From contig CAVUYY010000009.1 of assembly GCA_963745775.1 (NCBI GenBank), positions 62,001 to 126,000 on the forward strand: DNA of 64,000 bases, in the 5' to 3' direction. Shown here one piece after another: positions 1 through 7,961 of the stretch. Source of the stretch: Gaiellasilicea sp963745775 (lineage in GTDB: Bacteria; Actinomycetota; Thermoleophilia; Gaiellales; Gaiellaceae). Both the position numbers and the translations under genes were made by a program. Under the pieces are notes generated by a model that worked only from the letters and a program-made list of their open reading frames with translations, was not told the origin of the DNA and made no database searches. Every line of letters begins with the position of its first letter. Within the stretch, counting starts at the first letter, position 1.

Positions 1-742
1 CCGCACCGAAGCCGCCGCCGACGCTCAAGATCGTCTTTCCAGAGGGCTTCACCCGCAACGAGATGATCCAGCGCGTCGGGGTCGTCCGGAACATCGCCCA
101 ACGCAAGCGAAAGATCACGCCGAGGCTCTCCGGCGCCAAGTACGCCGCCGCGTCGAAGGCCGCGAAGCCGCCGGCTCAGTTCCGCAGCGACGCGAAGGGG
201 ATCGAGGGCTTCCTCTTCCCGGCGACCTACGAGTTCACCGCGAAGACGACGTCGAAGCGACTCGTCGCCGATCAGCTCGTCTCCTTCAACCGGAACTGGA
301 AGAAGGTCGAATCTGCGCGCGGCGAAGGTCGAAGAACCTGACGCCGTACGACGTCCTGATCATCGCCTCGATGATCGAGAAGGAGACGATCGCGCCCGAG
401 GAGCGCGCCAAGGTCGCCGCCGTGATCTACAACCGGCTGAAGGCGGGGATGCCGCTCGGGATCGACGCGACGATCCGCTACGGGCTCGACATTCCCGGCA
501 CCGAGGCGCTCCGGGTCTCGCAGCTCGAGAGCGACAACCCGTACAACACGCGCAACCGGACCGGGCTGCCGCCGACGCCGATCGCGAATCCCGGGCTCGC
601 CTCGATGCGCGCCGCTGCGAAGCCGGCGGACGCCGACTTCCTCTTCTTCGTCCGCAAGCCGGACAAGATCCACCACTTCTTCACGGCGAGCGAGTCGGAG
701 TTCTTCGCCAAGGCGTGCGAGTACGGCTTCGGCTGCGGCTGA
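1..742 (+). CDS. mltG: MltG endolytic murein transglycosylase, C-terminal part
   Basis: MltG (YceG-like) cuts nascent peptidoglycan glycan strands at the inner membrane. The 5' end, with the membrane anchor, lies outside the window. Visible is the conserved core from the IPEGF-type segment (here IVFPEGFTRNE), through GIEGFLFPATYEF, to the C-terminal SDNPYNTR and GLPPTPIANPG motifs. The catalytic glutamate sits in IASMIEKET near base 377. The frame changes between about 305 and 335. Removing two single bases restores a smooth KKVDLRAAKSKNLTPYD, so two insertion errors are likely. It stops 3 bases before aroE, the usual actinobacterial mltG-aroE arrangement. Confidence 0.9.
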   Translation, partial: RTEAAADAQDRLSRGLHPQRDDPARRGRPEHRPTQAKDHAEALRRQVRRRVEGREAAGSVPQRREGDRGLPLPGDLRVHREDDVEATRRRSARLLQPELEEGRICARRRSKNLTPYDVLIIASMIEKETIAPEERAKVAAVIYNRLKAGMPLGIDATIRYGLDIPGTEALRVSQLESDNPYNTRNRTGLPPTPIANPGLASMRAAAKPADADFLFFVRKPDKIHHFFTASESEFFAKACEYGFGCG

Positions 743-745
743 GCG

Positions 746-1462
746 ATGATCGGCGGCACGACGGGACTCGTCGGTCTGCTGCGCGATCCCAAGGTGAGCT
801 CGCTCTCGCCCCGGATGCACAATGCGGCCTTCGCAGCGCGTGGCCTCGATCTGGCGTACGTCCCGCTCGGCGTTCCGCCCGAGCGGCTGGAGGACGCCGT
901 TCGCGGGCTCATCGCGCTCGGGTTCCTGGGTGCCAACGTCACGACCCCGCACAAGAGAGCGGCAGCGCTGCTCTGCGACGAGGTCGAGGGCGGCGGCGAG
1001 TCGGTGAACACGCTCGTGCTGCGGAACGGGCGCGTGCTCGGCTCCAGCACGGACACGGCCGCGCTTGCAGACCGGCGTCCGAGGACGGCGGCGGTCCTCG
1101 GCGCAGGCGGCGCGGCTGCCGCGTGGATCGCCGAGCTCGAGTCGCGTGAGTCGCGTGTTCAGGTCTTCTCACGAAAGGGCTCGTGGCCGCCGCAGACGGA
1201 TGCGGCCGAGCTCGTCGTCCAGGCGACGCCGGTGAAGGACGAGCTGCTGTTCGAGCCGCGGCCGGGTCAGACCGTGGTCGAGCTTGCGTACCGCATCGAC
1301 GGCGGCGAAACCGCCCATGTCGCCGCCGCAAAGAGGGCCGGCTGCGAGGTGGTCGACGGGCTCGAAGTCCTGGTCGCGCAGGGGGCGGCCTCGTTCGAGC
1401 GTTGGACGGGGGTGCCCGCTCCGGTGGACGTGATGCGCGCCGCAGTAGGTTTGCGTCCATGA
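746..1462 (+). CDS. aroE: Shikimate dehydrogenase
   Basis: Reduces 3-dehydroshikimate to shikimate with NADPH in the cytoplasm. The substrate-binding segment SLSPRMHN lies at residues 19-26. The NVTTPHK motif ends with catalytic Lys70, the SVNT motif is near residue 87, the conserved Asp is in STDT at about 103, and the nucleotide-binding GAGGA is at 119-123. At 238 residues it is shorter than the usual 260-280, mostly by compact loops in the NADP domain. ATG 746 is the first start after mltG. The stop overlaps the aroC start by four bases (ATGA), implying translational coupling in an aro operon. Confidence 0.93.
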   Translation: MIGGTTGLVGLLRDPKVSSLSPRMHNAAFAARGLDLAYVPLGVPPERLEDAVRGLIALGFLGANVTTPHKRAAALLCDEVEGGGESVNTLVLRNGRVLGSSTDTAALADRRPRTAAVLGAGGAAAAWIAELESRESRVQVFSRKGSWPPQTDAAELVVQATPVKDELLFEPRPGQTVVELAYRIDGGETAHVAAAKRAGCEVVDGLEVLVAQGAASFERWTGVPAPVDVMRAAVGLRP

Positions 1463-2543
1463 CGCTCGGGCTGACGACGGCCGGCGAATCGCACGGGCCG
1501 GCGCTCGTCGCGATCCTGACCGGCCTGCCCGCGGGACTCGAGCTCGACCGCGCGGCGATCGACGGCGATCTCCGTCGCCGGCAGCAGGGCTACGGCCGCA
1601 GCCCGCGCCAGCAGCTCGAGCAGGATGCCGTCGAGGTGCTCGCGGGCCTCCGGCACGGGCGCACGCTCGGGACGCCGCTCGCGCTCGTCGTCCGCAACCG
1701 AGACCACGCGAACTGGGAGTGGGGGATGAGTCCGTGGCCACCGGAGGGCGAGCCGAGCGGGAAAGGGACGAAGCCGGTGACGCTCCCTCGGCCGGGGCAC
1801 GCGGATCTCGCCGGTTCGCTCAAGTACGGCCACGAGGACGTGCGGAACGCCTTGGAGCGCGCGAGCGCGCGGCACACGGCGGTGCTCGTCGCGGCCGGTG
1901 CCGTCGCGAAGGCGCTGCTGCGCGAGCTCGGGATCGAGGTGGCCGGTACGGCGCTCGAGGTCGGTGGCGAGACGGAGGAGCAGGCGCAGCGCGAGGCGAC
2001 CGACGCGGCGAAGGGAGATCGCGACACGCTTGGTGGGATCGTCGAGGTGCGGGCGACCGGCGTGCTGTCCCGGGCTCGGCTCCTATGCGAGCCGCGAGGA
2101 TCGGCTCGACGGGCGGCTGGCGGCGGCGCTGATGTCGATCCAGGCGGTCAAAGGCGTCGAGATCGGCGACGGGTTCGCGCTCGCGCGCGCTCCGCGGCTC
2201 CGCGGCGCATGACGAGATCGAGCCGGGTCTCCGCCGCCGCTCGAATCGGGCCGGCGGGATCGAGGCCGGGGTCTCGAACGGCGAGGACGTCGTGGTGCGC
2301 GCCGCGATGAAGCCTCTGCCCACGCTGATGACGCCGCTCGACTCGGTCGACCTCGCCACCGGCGAGCCCGCCCAGGCGCTCGTCGAGCGGAGCGACGTCC
2401 ACGCCGTCGAGGCGCTCGCGGTCGTGGCGGAGGCAGCCGTCGCCTGGGAGCTCGCGCGGGCGGCGAAGGAGAAGTTCGGCGGCGACGCGATCGGCGACCT
2501 CGTCGCGGCTCACGCTGCCTATCTCGAGCGCATCGCCCCTTGA
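1459..2543 (+). CDS. aroC: Chorismate synthase (frame broken twice)
   Basis: Forms chorismate from 5-enolpyruvylshikimate 3-phosphate using reduced FMN. The N-terminal signature LTTAGESHGPAL is near residue 5, followed by RRQQGYGRSPRQ, PRPGHADLAGSLKY and ERASARHTA, all FMN/substrate-binding regions. At about 2070 the frame moves by +1 (GLGSYASREDRLDGRLA continues in the next frame). Near 2210 it moves again before GGIEAGVSNGEDVVVRAAMKP and the C-terminal DVHAVEALAVV helix. About 360 residues in total is the normal size. Both changes fit single-base insertions. Since an essential gene is hit, sequencing error is more likely than loss. Start 1459 overlaps aroE. Confidence 0.9.
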
Positions 2544-3955
2544 ACCGTCACGTCGCCCTCGTGGGGTTCATGGGCGCAGGCAAGTCCCAGCTCGGTGTCG
2601 AGGCGGCAAGCCGGCTGCGGTGGACGCTCACCGACATCGACGAGGGGATCGAGACGAATCGGAAGCAGTCGATCGCCTCGATCTTCGCGGAGCACGGCGA
2701 GGCGGCGTTTCGACGGATCGAGCGCGACTTCGTGGAGGCGGCACTCGAGGAAGAGGCCCCTTCGGTGCTCGTACTCGGCGGCGGGGCGGTGGAGACACCC
2801 GACGTTCGTCGGCTGCTCCGCGAGCGCGCGGTGACGGTCCTCGTCGACGTGGACGTCGAGACCGCCTGGTCGCGCGTCCGAGGAAGCGACCGGCCGCTGG
2901 CGCAGGACGAGGCGGACTTTCGCCGGCGCTACGCCGAACGGGCGCCGCTCTACGACGAGGTTGCCGATGCGAGGGCGACCGACGTCGACGGCGTCGTGCT
3001 CGCCGCCGCCGGGATCCACGTCGACGCCGGCGCGCTCGAACGGCTCGGCGAGCTCGTGCCCGGCGAGGGCCCGGTCGAGATCGCCGCCGACGCGCACGTG
3101 GCCGGGATCTACGGGATGGAGGCGCAGCTCGCGCTTGGCGCCCGTGTGCGCGACCTGCACGAGCTCCCGCCCGGCGAGGCGGCGAAGTCGGTGGCTGCGG
3201 TCGAACGGCTCTGGCGCGACCTTCGGCTCGACCGCCGAGGGACGCTCGTCGCGCTCGGCGGCGGCACGACCATCGACGCCGCCGGCTTCGTGGCTGCGAC
3301 CTGGCTGCGTGGGATCGAATGGGTCGCGGTGCCGACGACGCTCGTCGGCCAGGTCGACGCGGCAATCGGTGGCAAGACGGCGATCGACCTGCCCGGCGGG
3401 AAGAACCTCGTCGGCGCCTTCCACTGGCCCGTGCGGACGGTGATCGACCCGGCGCTACTCGAGACGCTTCCCGAGGAGGAGCTCGCGAACGGCCGCGCCG
3501 AGCTCGTCAAGACGGGGCTGCTCGCGGGAGAGCCGCTCTGGGACCTGCCGCTCGCGGAGGCCGTTCGCCGCTGCGCCGCCTTCAAGGCGGCGATCTGCCT
3601 CCGCGATCCGCACGACCTCGGCGAGCGCGCGCAGCTCAACCTCGGGCACACGTTCGCGCACGCGCTGGAGGCCGCCGCAGACTTCGAGCTGCCACACGGC
3701 CGCGCGGTCGCTCTCGGCCTCCTCGCGGCGCTCCAGCTCTCCGGTCTCGACACCGCCGTCGTCGAGGAGCAGCTGCGGCCCGAGCCGGCGCGGGTCGATC
3801 GCGATCGAGCCTGGGCGGCGCTCGCCCGCGACAAGAAGGCGGAGAACGGGATCCCGAAGCTCGTCCTGCTCGATGCCCCCGGCAAGCCGCGGCTCGGGGT
3901 CGAGCTGCCGCCTGACGAGATCCGTGCCGCCCTCGATTCCTTGATCGCCGGATAG
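2540..3955 (+). CDS. aroKB: Shikimate kinase / 3-dehydroquinate synthase fusion
   Basis: Two shikimate-pathway enzymes in one 471-residue chain. Residues 1-160 are shikimate kinase: P-loop GFMGAGKS at 9-16, TDID (Asp32/34), FRRIE near 57 and GGG at 80-82. Residues about 178-471 are dehydroquinate synthase: ALGGGTTIDAAGF around 240-250, VPTTLVGQVDAAIGGKT at 264-280, GGKNLVG near 287, then AELVKTG and NLGHTFAHALE with zinc-ligand His residues. The synthase N-terminal lobe is about 40-50 residues shorter than in stand-alone AroB. The TTG start at 2540 overlaps the aroC stop by four bases. No separate aroK or aroB is seen nearby. Confidence 0.95.
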   Translation: MNRHVALVGFMGAGKSQLGVEAASRLRWTLTDIDEGIETNRKQSIASIFAEHGEAAFRRIERDFVEAALEEEAPSVLVLGGGAVETPDVRRLLRERAVTVLVDVDVETAWSRVRGSDRPLAQDEADFRRRYAERAPLYDEVADARATDVDGVVLAAAGIHVDAGALERLGELVPGEGPVEIAADAHVAGIYGMEAQLALGARVRDLHELPPGEAAKSVAAVERLWRDLRLDRRGTLVALGGGTTIDAAGFVAATWLRGIEWVAVPTTLVGQVDAAIGGKTAIDLPGGKNLVGAFHWPVRTVIDPALLETLPEEELANGRAELVKTGLLAGEPLWDLPLAEAVRRCAAFKAAICLRDPHDLGERAQLNLGHTFAHALEAAADFELPHGRAVALGLLAALQLSGLDTAVVEEQLRPEPARVDRDRAWAALARDKKAENGIPKLVLLDAPGKPRLGVELPPDEIRAALDSLIAG

Positions 3956-3964
3956 AGTCGCCCG

Positions 3965-4405
3965 ATGCGCGTGGCCGTCCTCAACGGGGTGAATCTCGAC
4001 GTGCTCGGGCGTCGCAGCCCGGAGCACTACGGTGGCCTGACCCTCGCCGAGCTCGAAAGCCGGATCTACGCCTGGTCGAAGGAGCTCGAGTGCACGACCC
4101 GCTGCCGGCAGACGAATCACGAGGGCCAGTTCGTCGAGTGGTGCCACGACGCGCTCGACTGGGCCGACGGCGTCATCCTCAACCCGGGCGCGTGGAGCCA
4201 CTACAGCTACGCGATCCGCGACGCGGTCGAGCTGTTCACGATCCCCGTCGTCGAGGTTCACCTCTCCAACATCCAGGAGCGCGAGGAGTGGCGGCGGCAG
4301 TCGGTCGTCGCCGATCTGGCGACGAAAACGATCTACGGCAAGGGGCCGGACGGCTATCGCGAGGCGCTTGCGCTGCTCGTGGAACGGGCGAAGGAGGCTG
4401 CATGA
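3965..4405 (+). CDS. aroQ: Type II 3-dehydroquinate dehydratase
   Basis: Dehydrates 3-dehydroquinate to 3-dehydroshikimate; type II enzymes are small dodecamers. Its 146 residues match the family. VLNGVNLDVLG at 5-15 leads to catalytic Tyr22 in EHYGG. QTNHEG at 49-54, NPGAWSHYS with His79, EVHLSN with His99 and the following Arg residues complete the active site. It begins 9 bases after the aroKB stop and overlaps the next gene by ATGA, so it closes the aro operon in this window. Confidence 0.95.
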   Translation: MRVAVLNGVNLDVLGRRSPEHYGGLTLAELESRIYAWSKELECTTRCRQTNHEGQFVEWCHDALDWADGVILNPGAWSHYSYAIRDAVELFTIPVVEVHLSNIQEREEWRRQSVVADLATKTIYGKGPDGYREALALLVERAKEAA

Positions 4406-5442
4406 GTCGGATCGAGCGGCTGGCCGCGCTCCTCGAGGTGCCACTGCTCGTCACGAGCGGTGTCAATGTGCGCTACCTGACCGGGCTCGCGAGCTCGAAC
4501 GCCGCTGTGCTCGTCGAGCCGGAAGGCGAGGCGACGCTCTTCACCGACTTCCGCTACGCGAAGCGGGCGCGCGCGGTCGAAGGGGTTCGCTTCGAGCAGA
4601 CCGCGCGGGCGGTGATCGGCGACCTGGCGACGCGGCTCGCGGGACAGACGGTCGGAATCGAGGCCGATGCGCTCAGCGTCGCATCGCTCCACACGCTAAG
4701 AGACGGCGGCGTTGCGGCCCAGCCGACCTCCGGCCTCGTCGAGCGACTGCGCGCGATCAAGGAGCCGACGGAGCTCGAGAGCCTGCGTCAGGCGGCCGCG
4801 ATCTCCGACGAGGTTTACGGCGCGCTCGGCGAGGAGCGCTTCGTCGGCCGCACCGAGGTCGAGCTCGCGTGGTGCGTCCGCGAGCTCTTCAACGAGCACG
4901 GCTCTTCGGAGCTCTCGTTCGACACGCTCGTAGCAGCCGCCGAGAACGGCGCGAACCCGCATTCGGAGCTGCGCGACGTCCCGATTCCCGCCAACACGCT
5001 CGTGATCGTCGACGCCGGCTGTCGGGTCGACGGCTATGCATCCGACTGCACACGGACATTTGCCACCGGCGATCTCTCCGACGAGCTTGCGCGCGCCTAC
5101 GACGTCTGTCTCGAGGCGCAGCTCGCGGGCCTGGAGGCGATGGGACCCGGGGTCACCGGGCGCGACGCGGATGCCGCCGCACGCGATGTGATCGCCGCTG
5201 CCGGCTGGGGCGAGGAGTTCGGGCACGGGCTCGGCCACGGAATCGGGCTCGAGGTGCACGAGGCACCGGCGGCTCGGCCCGAGTCGACCGACACGCTCGA
5301 GTCTGGCAACGTCATCAGCTGCGAGCCGGGGATCTACCTCGCGGACGTCGCCGGCGTGCGGATCGAGGACATGGTGCTGATCACCGACGACGGCCGCGAA
5401 CGGCTGACGACCGTCAGCAAGGAGCTCGTCACCGTCAGCTAG
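4402..5442 (+). CDS. pepP: M24 family Xaa-Pro aminopeptidase
   Basis: Cytoplasmic metallopeptidase of the creatinase/prolidase fold that removes residues preceding proline. Its 346 residues comprise an N-terminal creatinase-like domain (about 1-120) and a pita-bread catalytic domain. The five metal ligands are visible: Asp204 (VIVDAG), Asp215 (ASDCTRTF), His279 (GHGLGHGIGLEVHE), Glu308 (SCEPGIY) and Glu322 (RIEDMV). ATG 4402 overlaps the aroQ stop. The pepP-efp order is common in Firmicutes and Actinobacteria and suggests joint expression with efp, which starts 14 bases downstream. Confidence 0.93.
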   Translation: MSRIERLAALLEVPLLVTSGVNVRYLTGLASSNAAVLVEPEGEATLFTDFRYAKRARAVEGVRFEQTARAVIGDLATRLAGQTVGIEADALSVASLHTLRDGGVAAQPTSGLVERLRAIKEPTELESLRQAAAISDEVYGALGEERFVGRTEVELAWCVRELFNEHGSSELSFDTLVAAAENGANPHSELRDVPIPANTLVIVDAGCRVDGYASDCTRTFATGDLSDELARAYDVCLEAQLAGLEAMGPGVTGRDADAAARDVIAAAGWGEEFGHGLGHGIGLEVHEAPAARPESTDTLESGNVISCEPGIYLADVAGVRIEDMVLITDDGRERLTTVSKELVTVS

Positions 5443-5456
5443 TCTGGCGCCCGCTC

Positions 5457-6023
5457 ATGGCCGATGTCGTCTCCACGAACGAGTTCAAGAACGGCATGCA
5501 CGTCGAGATCGAGGGCTCCGTCTGGCGGATCCTCGAGTTCCAGCACGTGAAGCCGGGCAAGGGCGGCGCGTTCGTGCGGACGAAGGTGCGGAGCATCGAC
5601 TCCGGCTCGGTCGTCGACAAGACCTTCCGCGCGGGCGAGAAGTTCGCGCGCGTCTTCACCGAGACGAAGAACATGCAGTACCTCTACGACTCGGGCGACG
5701 AGGTCGTGTTCATGGACGAGGCGACCTACGAGCAGATGTCGATGCCGCATGCCGCGCTCGAGGCGGAGCTGCCGTTCATGCAGCCCTCGACGCCGGTGCA
5801 GCTCCTGTTCGTCGGCGGCAAGCCGAGCGGGATCCAGCTCCCGTCGTCGCTCGAGCTCGGCGTGACGGAGACCGAGCCGGGTGTCAAGGGCGACACCGTC
5901 TCGAACGTGACGAAGCCGGCGACGCTCGAGACGGGCGCCGTCGTCCAGGTGCCGCTGTTCGTAAACCGGGGCGACCGGATCAAGGTCGACCCGCGCGACG
6001 GCCGCTACATCAGCCGAGCCTGA
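5457..6023 (+). CDS. efp: Elongation factor P
   Basis: Binds ribosomes stalled at consecutive prolines and promotes peptide bond formation. At 188 residues it has the standard three-domain length. The KOW-like N-terminal domain carries the loop VKPGKGGAF, with Lys35 at the tip position that is modified in many bacteria. The OB domains follow, ending in the conserved GDRIKVDPRDGRYISRA, which matches the family C-terminal signature. Start ATG 5457 lies just after pepP. No EF-P modification enzyme (EpmA or EarP) is visible in this window. Confidence 0.97.
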   Translation: MADVVSTNEFKNGMHVEIEGSVWRILEFQHVKPGKGGAFVRTKVRSIDSGSVVDKTFRAGEKFARVFTETKNMQYLYDSGDEVVFMDEATYEQMSMPHAALEAELPFMQPSTPVQLLFVGGKPSGIQLPSSLELGVTETEPGVKGDTVSNVTKPATLETGAVVQVPLFVNRGDRIKVDPRDGRYISRA

Positions 6024-6075
6024 GCCAGCGGGCGGGCCGGCGTCGTCCGCTCCACCTGTCCGAATCGGACACCTT

Positions 6076-6123
6076 GTCTCTGCGCCCGTCTCTGCGACCA
6101 TGTCTACACCCGTCTCTGCGTCC
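6076..6123 (+). repeat. Four-copy 12-bp tandem repeat
   Basis: Four consecutive 12-base units lie between efp and the carboxyltransferase-like gene: GTCTCTGCGCCC, GTCTCTGCGACC, ATGTCTACACCC (degenerate) and GTCTCTGCGTCC. The remainder of the 137-base gap shows no recognisable promoter or hairpin. The array ends 37 bases before the GTG start at 6161, so a role in leader or transcription-factor binding is possible but unproven. Confidence 0.75.
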
Positions 6124-6160
6124 GCCTTCGACCGTTTCGCTCACTCGGTAGGCTCCTCGC

Positions 6161-7961
6161 GTGCCGCGCCTCGTCGATACCAGCATCCGCCTGCTCTCGC
6201 AGGAGCCGCTCGCGGGGAGGATGCCGACCGCCGATCTGCTCGGTCTCGCCGAGGTGCTCGACACCGCCGGGTTCGCGTGCCTCGAGGTCTCGGGCGGCGG
6301 CGTCTTCGACTCGGCGGTCCGGCGCGGGGTCGAGAGCCCCTGGGAGCGGATCCGCGCGCTCAAGTCGCGGACGAAGACGCCGCTCGGGCTCGCCCTCCGC
6401 GGTCGCTTCCTCGTCGGCTCGCAGGCCGGTCGGCGCCGACTTCGTCCGCCGCTTCGTCGCCTCGGCGGCCGAGAACGGAATCGACGTCTTCCGGCTCCAC
6501 GATCCGCTCAACGACGTCTCCAACCTGCGCGAGGCGGGCGAGGCGATCGTCGGCGCCGGGAAGGAGTTCCACGCCGGCCTCGTCTACAGCCCGGGCCAGA
6601 ACGACGCCGTGCATGCGCTCGTCGAGCAGGCGAAGCAGCTTGGAGAGCTCGGCGCGAACCGAGCGCTGATCCACGACCCCACCGGCGGGCTCGAGCCTCA
6701 TCAGAGCGGCGAGCTCGTCGCCAAGATCGCCGAGGCATCCGGGCTTCCGGTCGGCTTCTACTGCCAGGGCGCGGCGGGCACCGGACTCGCCGACTCGCTC
6801 GAGGCGGCGCGCGCCGGCGCCGACTTGATCGCCTGCGCGCTGTACCCGCTCGCGCTCTCGCTCCACCGTGTCGCCGGCGAGTCGCTCGCCTCGGCGCTGG
6901 CCGGGATGGGGATGGGAACAGGCGTCGACGTGGCCCGGCTGTGGGAGGGCTCCGACCTCGTCGACGAGCACCTCGAGGACGTCCCGATCGCGCCACTTGC
7001 GCCGCGCCTCGCCGTGCGCGCGGCCGAATACGACCTCCCGGCGGGTCTCGTCGCCGCCCTCGACGGACAGCTCCGCTCCCACGCCGCCGACGATCGCCTG
7101 CTCGAGGTGCTGGACGAGCTGACGCTGATCCGCCGCGAGGCCGGCTGGCCTCCCCTCGCCGCCCCGATTGGCCAGATCCTCGCGTCGCAAGCGCTGATCC
7201 ACGTCCTCTCGGCGCGCCGCTACGGCACGGTCGTCGACGAGTTCCGAGCGCTGGTGCAGGGCCGCTACGGCAAGCCGCCGAGCGAGATCGACGCAACCGT
7301 CGCGCGAGCGATCGCGTTGCTGTCCGACGGCGTGCCGCTGGACGAGGATCCGCCGAGCGCCGAGGACGTCCGCGCCGAGGCCGAAGGGCTGGCCGCCAGC
7401 GAGGAGGAGCTCGTCCTGATCGCGCTCTTCGGCGACGAGGCCGAAGCGTTGCTGCACTCGATCCGCGCCCGTCACTCGCGCGACGACGGGCTCGCTGCGG
7501 GAGTCGACCAGAGCCGAGCCGCGCGAATTCGGGAGCTCGTCCGGATCGTCCAGGAAAGCGGCGTCGCCGAGGTGGAGATCGAGGACGACGGGATGCGGGT
7601 CTCGGTGCGCAGGGCCGATGCGCCGACGCCGCTCCAACTCGTCGCGCCGCTCGCCGAGGAAGAGCCCGGCGACCTGCCGATCCTGCCGGCCGAACCCGTG
7701 TCGTCGTCGCGTGTCGAGTCGCCGATGGTCGGCGTCTTCTACCGGGCGCCCGAGCCCGGCTCGCCGCCCTTCGTCGAGATCGGCGACGTCGTCGCGGTCG
7801 GGCAGACGCTCTGCCTGCTCGAGGCGATGAAGCTCTTCAACGAGCTCCAGGCCGAGAACTCGGGCCGCGTCACCGCGATTCACGTCGAGAACGGCCAGCC
7901 CGTCGAGTTCGGGCAGCTCCTCTTCGAGCTCGAGCCGATCGCCGCGCCGCCTGTCCTCTGA
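6161..7961 (+). CDS. Degenerate carboxyltransferase (PycB/OadA-like) fused to biotin carrier domain
   Basis: The N-terminal half aligns along its length with the TIM-barrel carboxyltransferase of oxaloacetate decarboxylase alpha/pyruvate carboxylase: FDSAVRRGVESPWERIRALK, AAENGIDVFRLHDPLNDV, then a PYC-type domain. The C-terminal ~140 residues are an AccB-type carrier: RIRELVRIVQESGVAEVEIE, then LCLLEAMKLFNE with the biotinyl lysine. Family catalytic residues are replaced: RDAHQ is RLLSQ, the active-site Lys (IKDM) is His (IHDP), and the HxH metal pair is YxQ (FYCQG). It may therefore be a catalytically dead scaffold. One frame change near 6425 fits a one-base insertion. GTG start; one-base overlap with accC. 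Confidence 0.8.

Noticed and set aside
6100..6669. Open frame starting within the 12-bp repeats (MSTPVSASAFDRF...)
   Set aside because: It becomes an Arg-rich out-of-frame reading of the carboxyltransferase gene; the homologous protein starts at GTG 6161.
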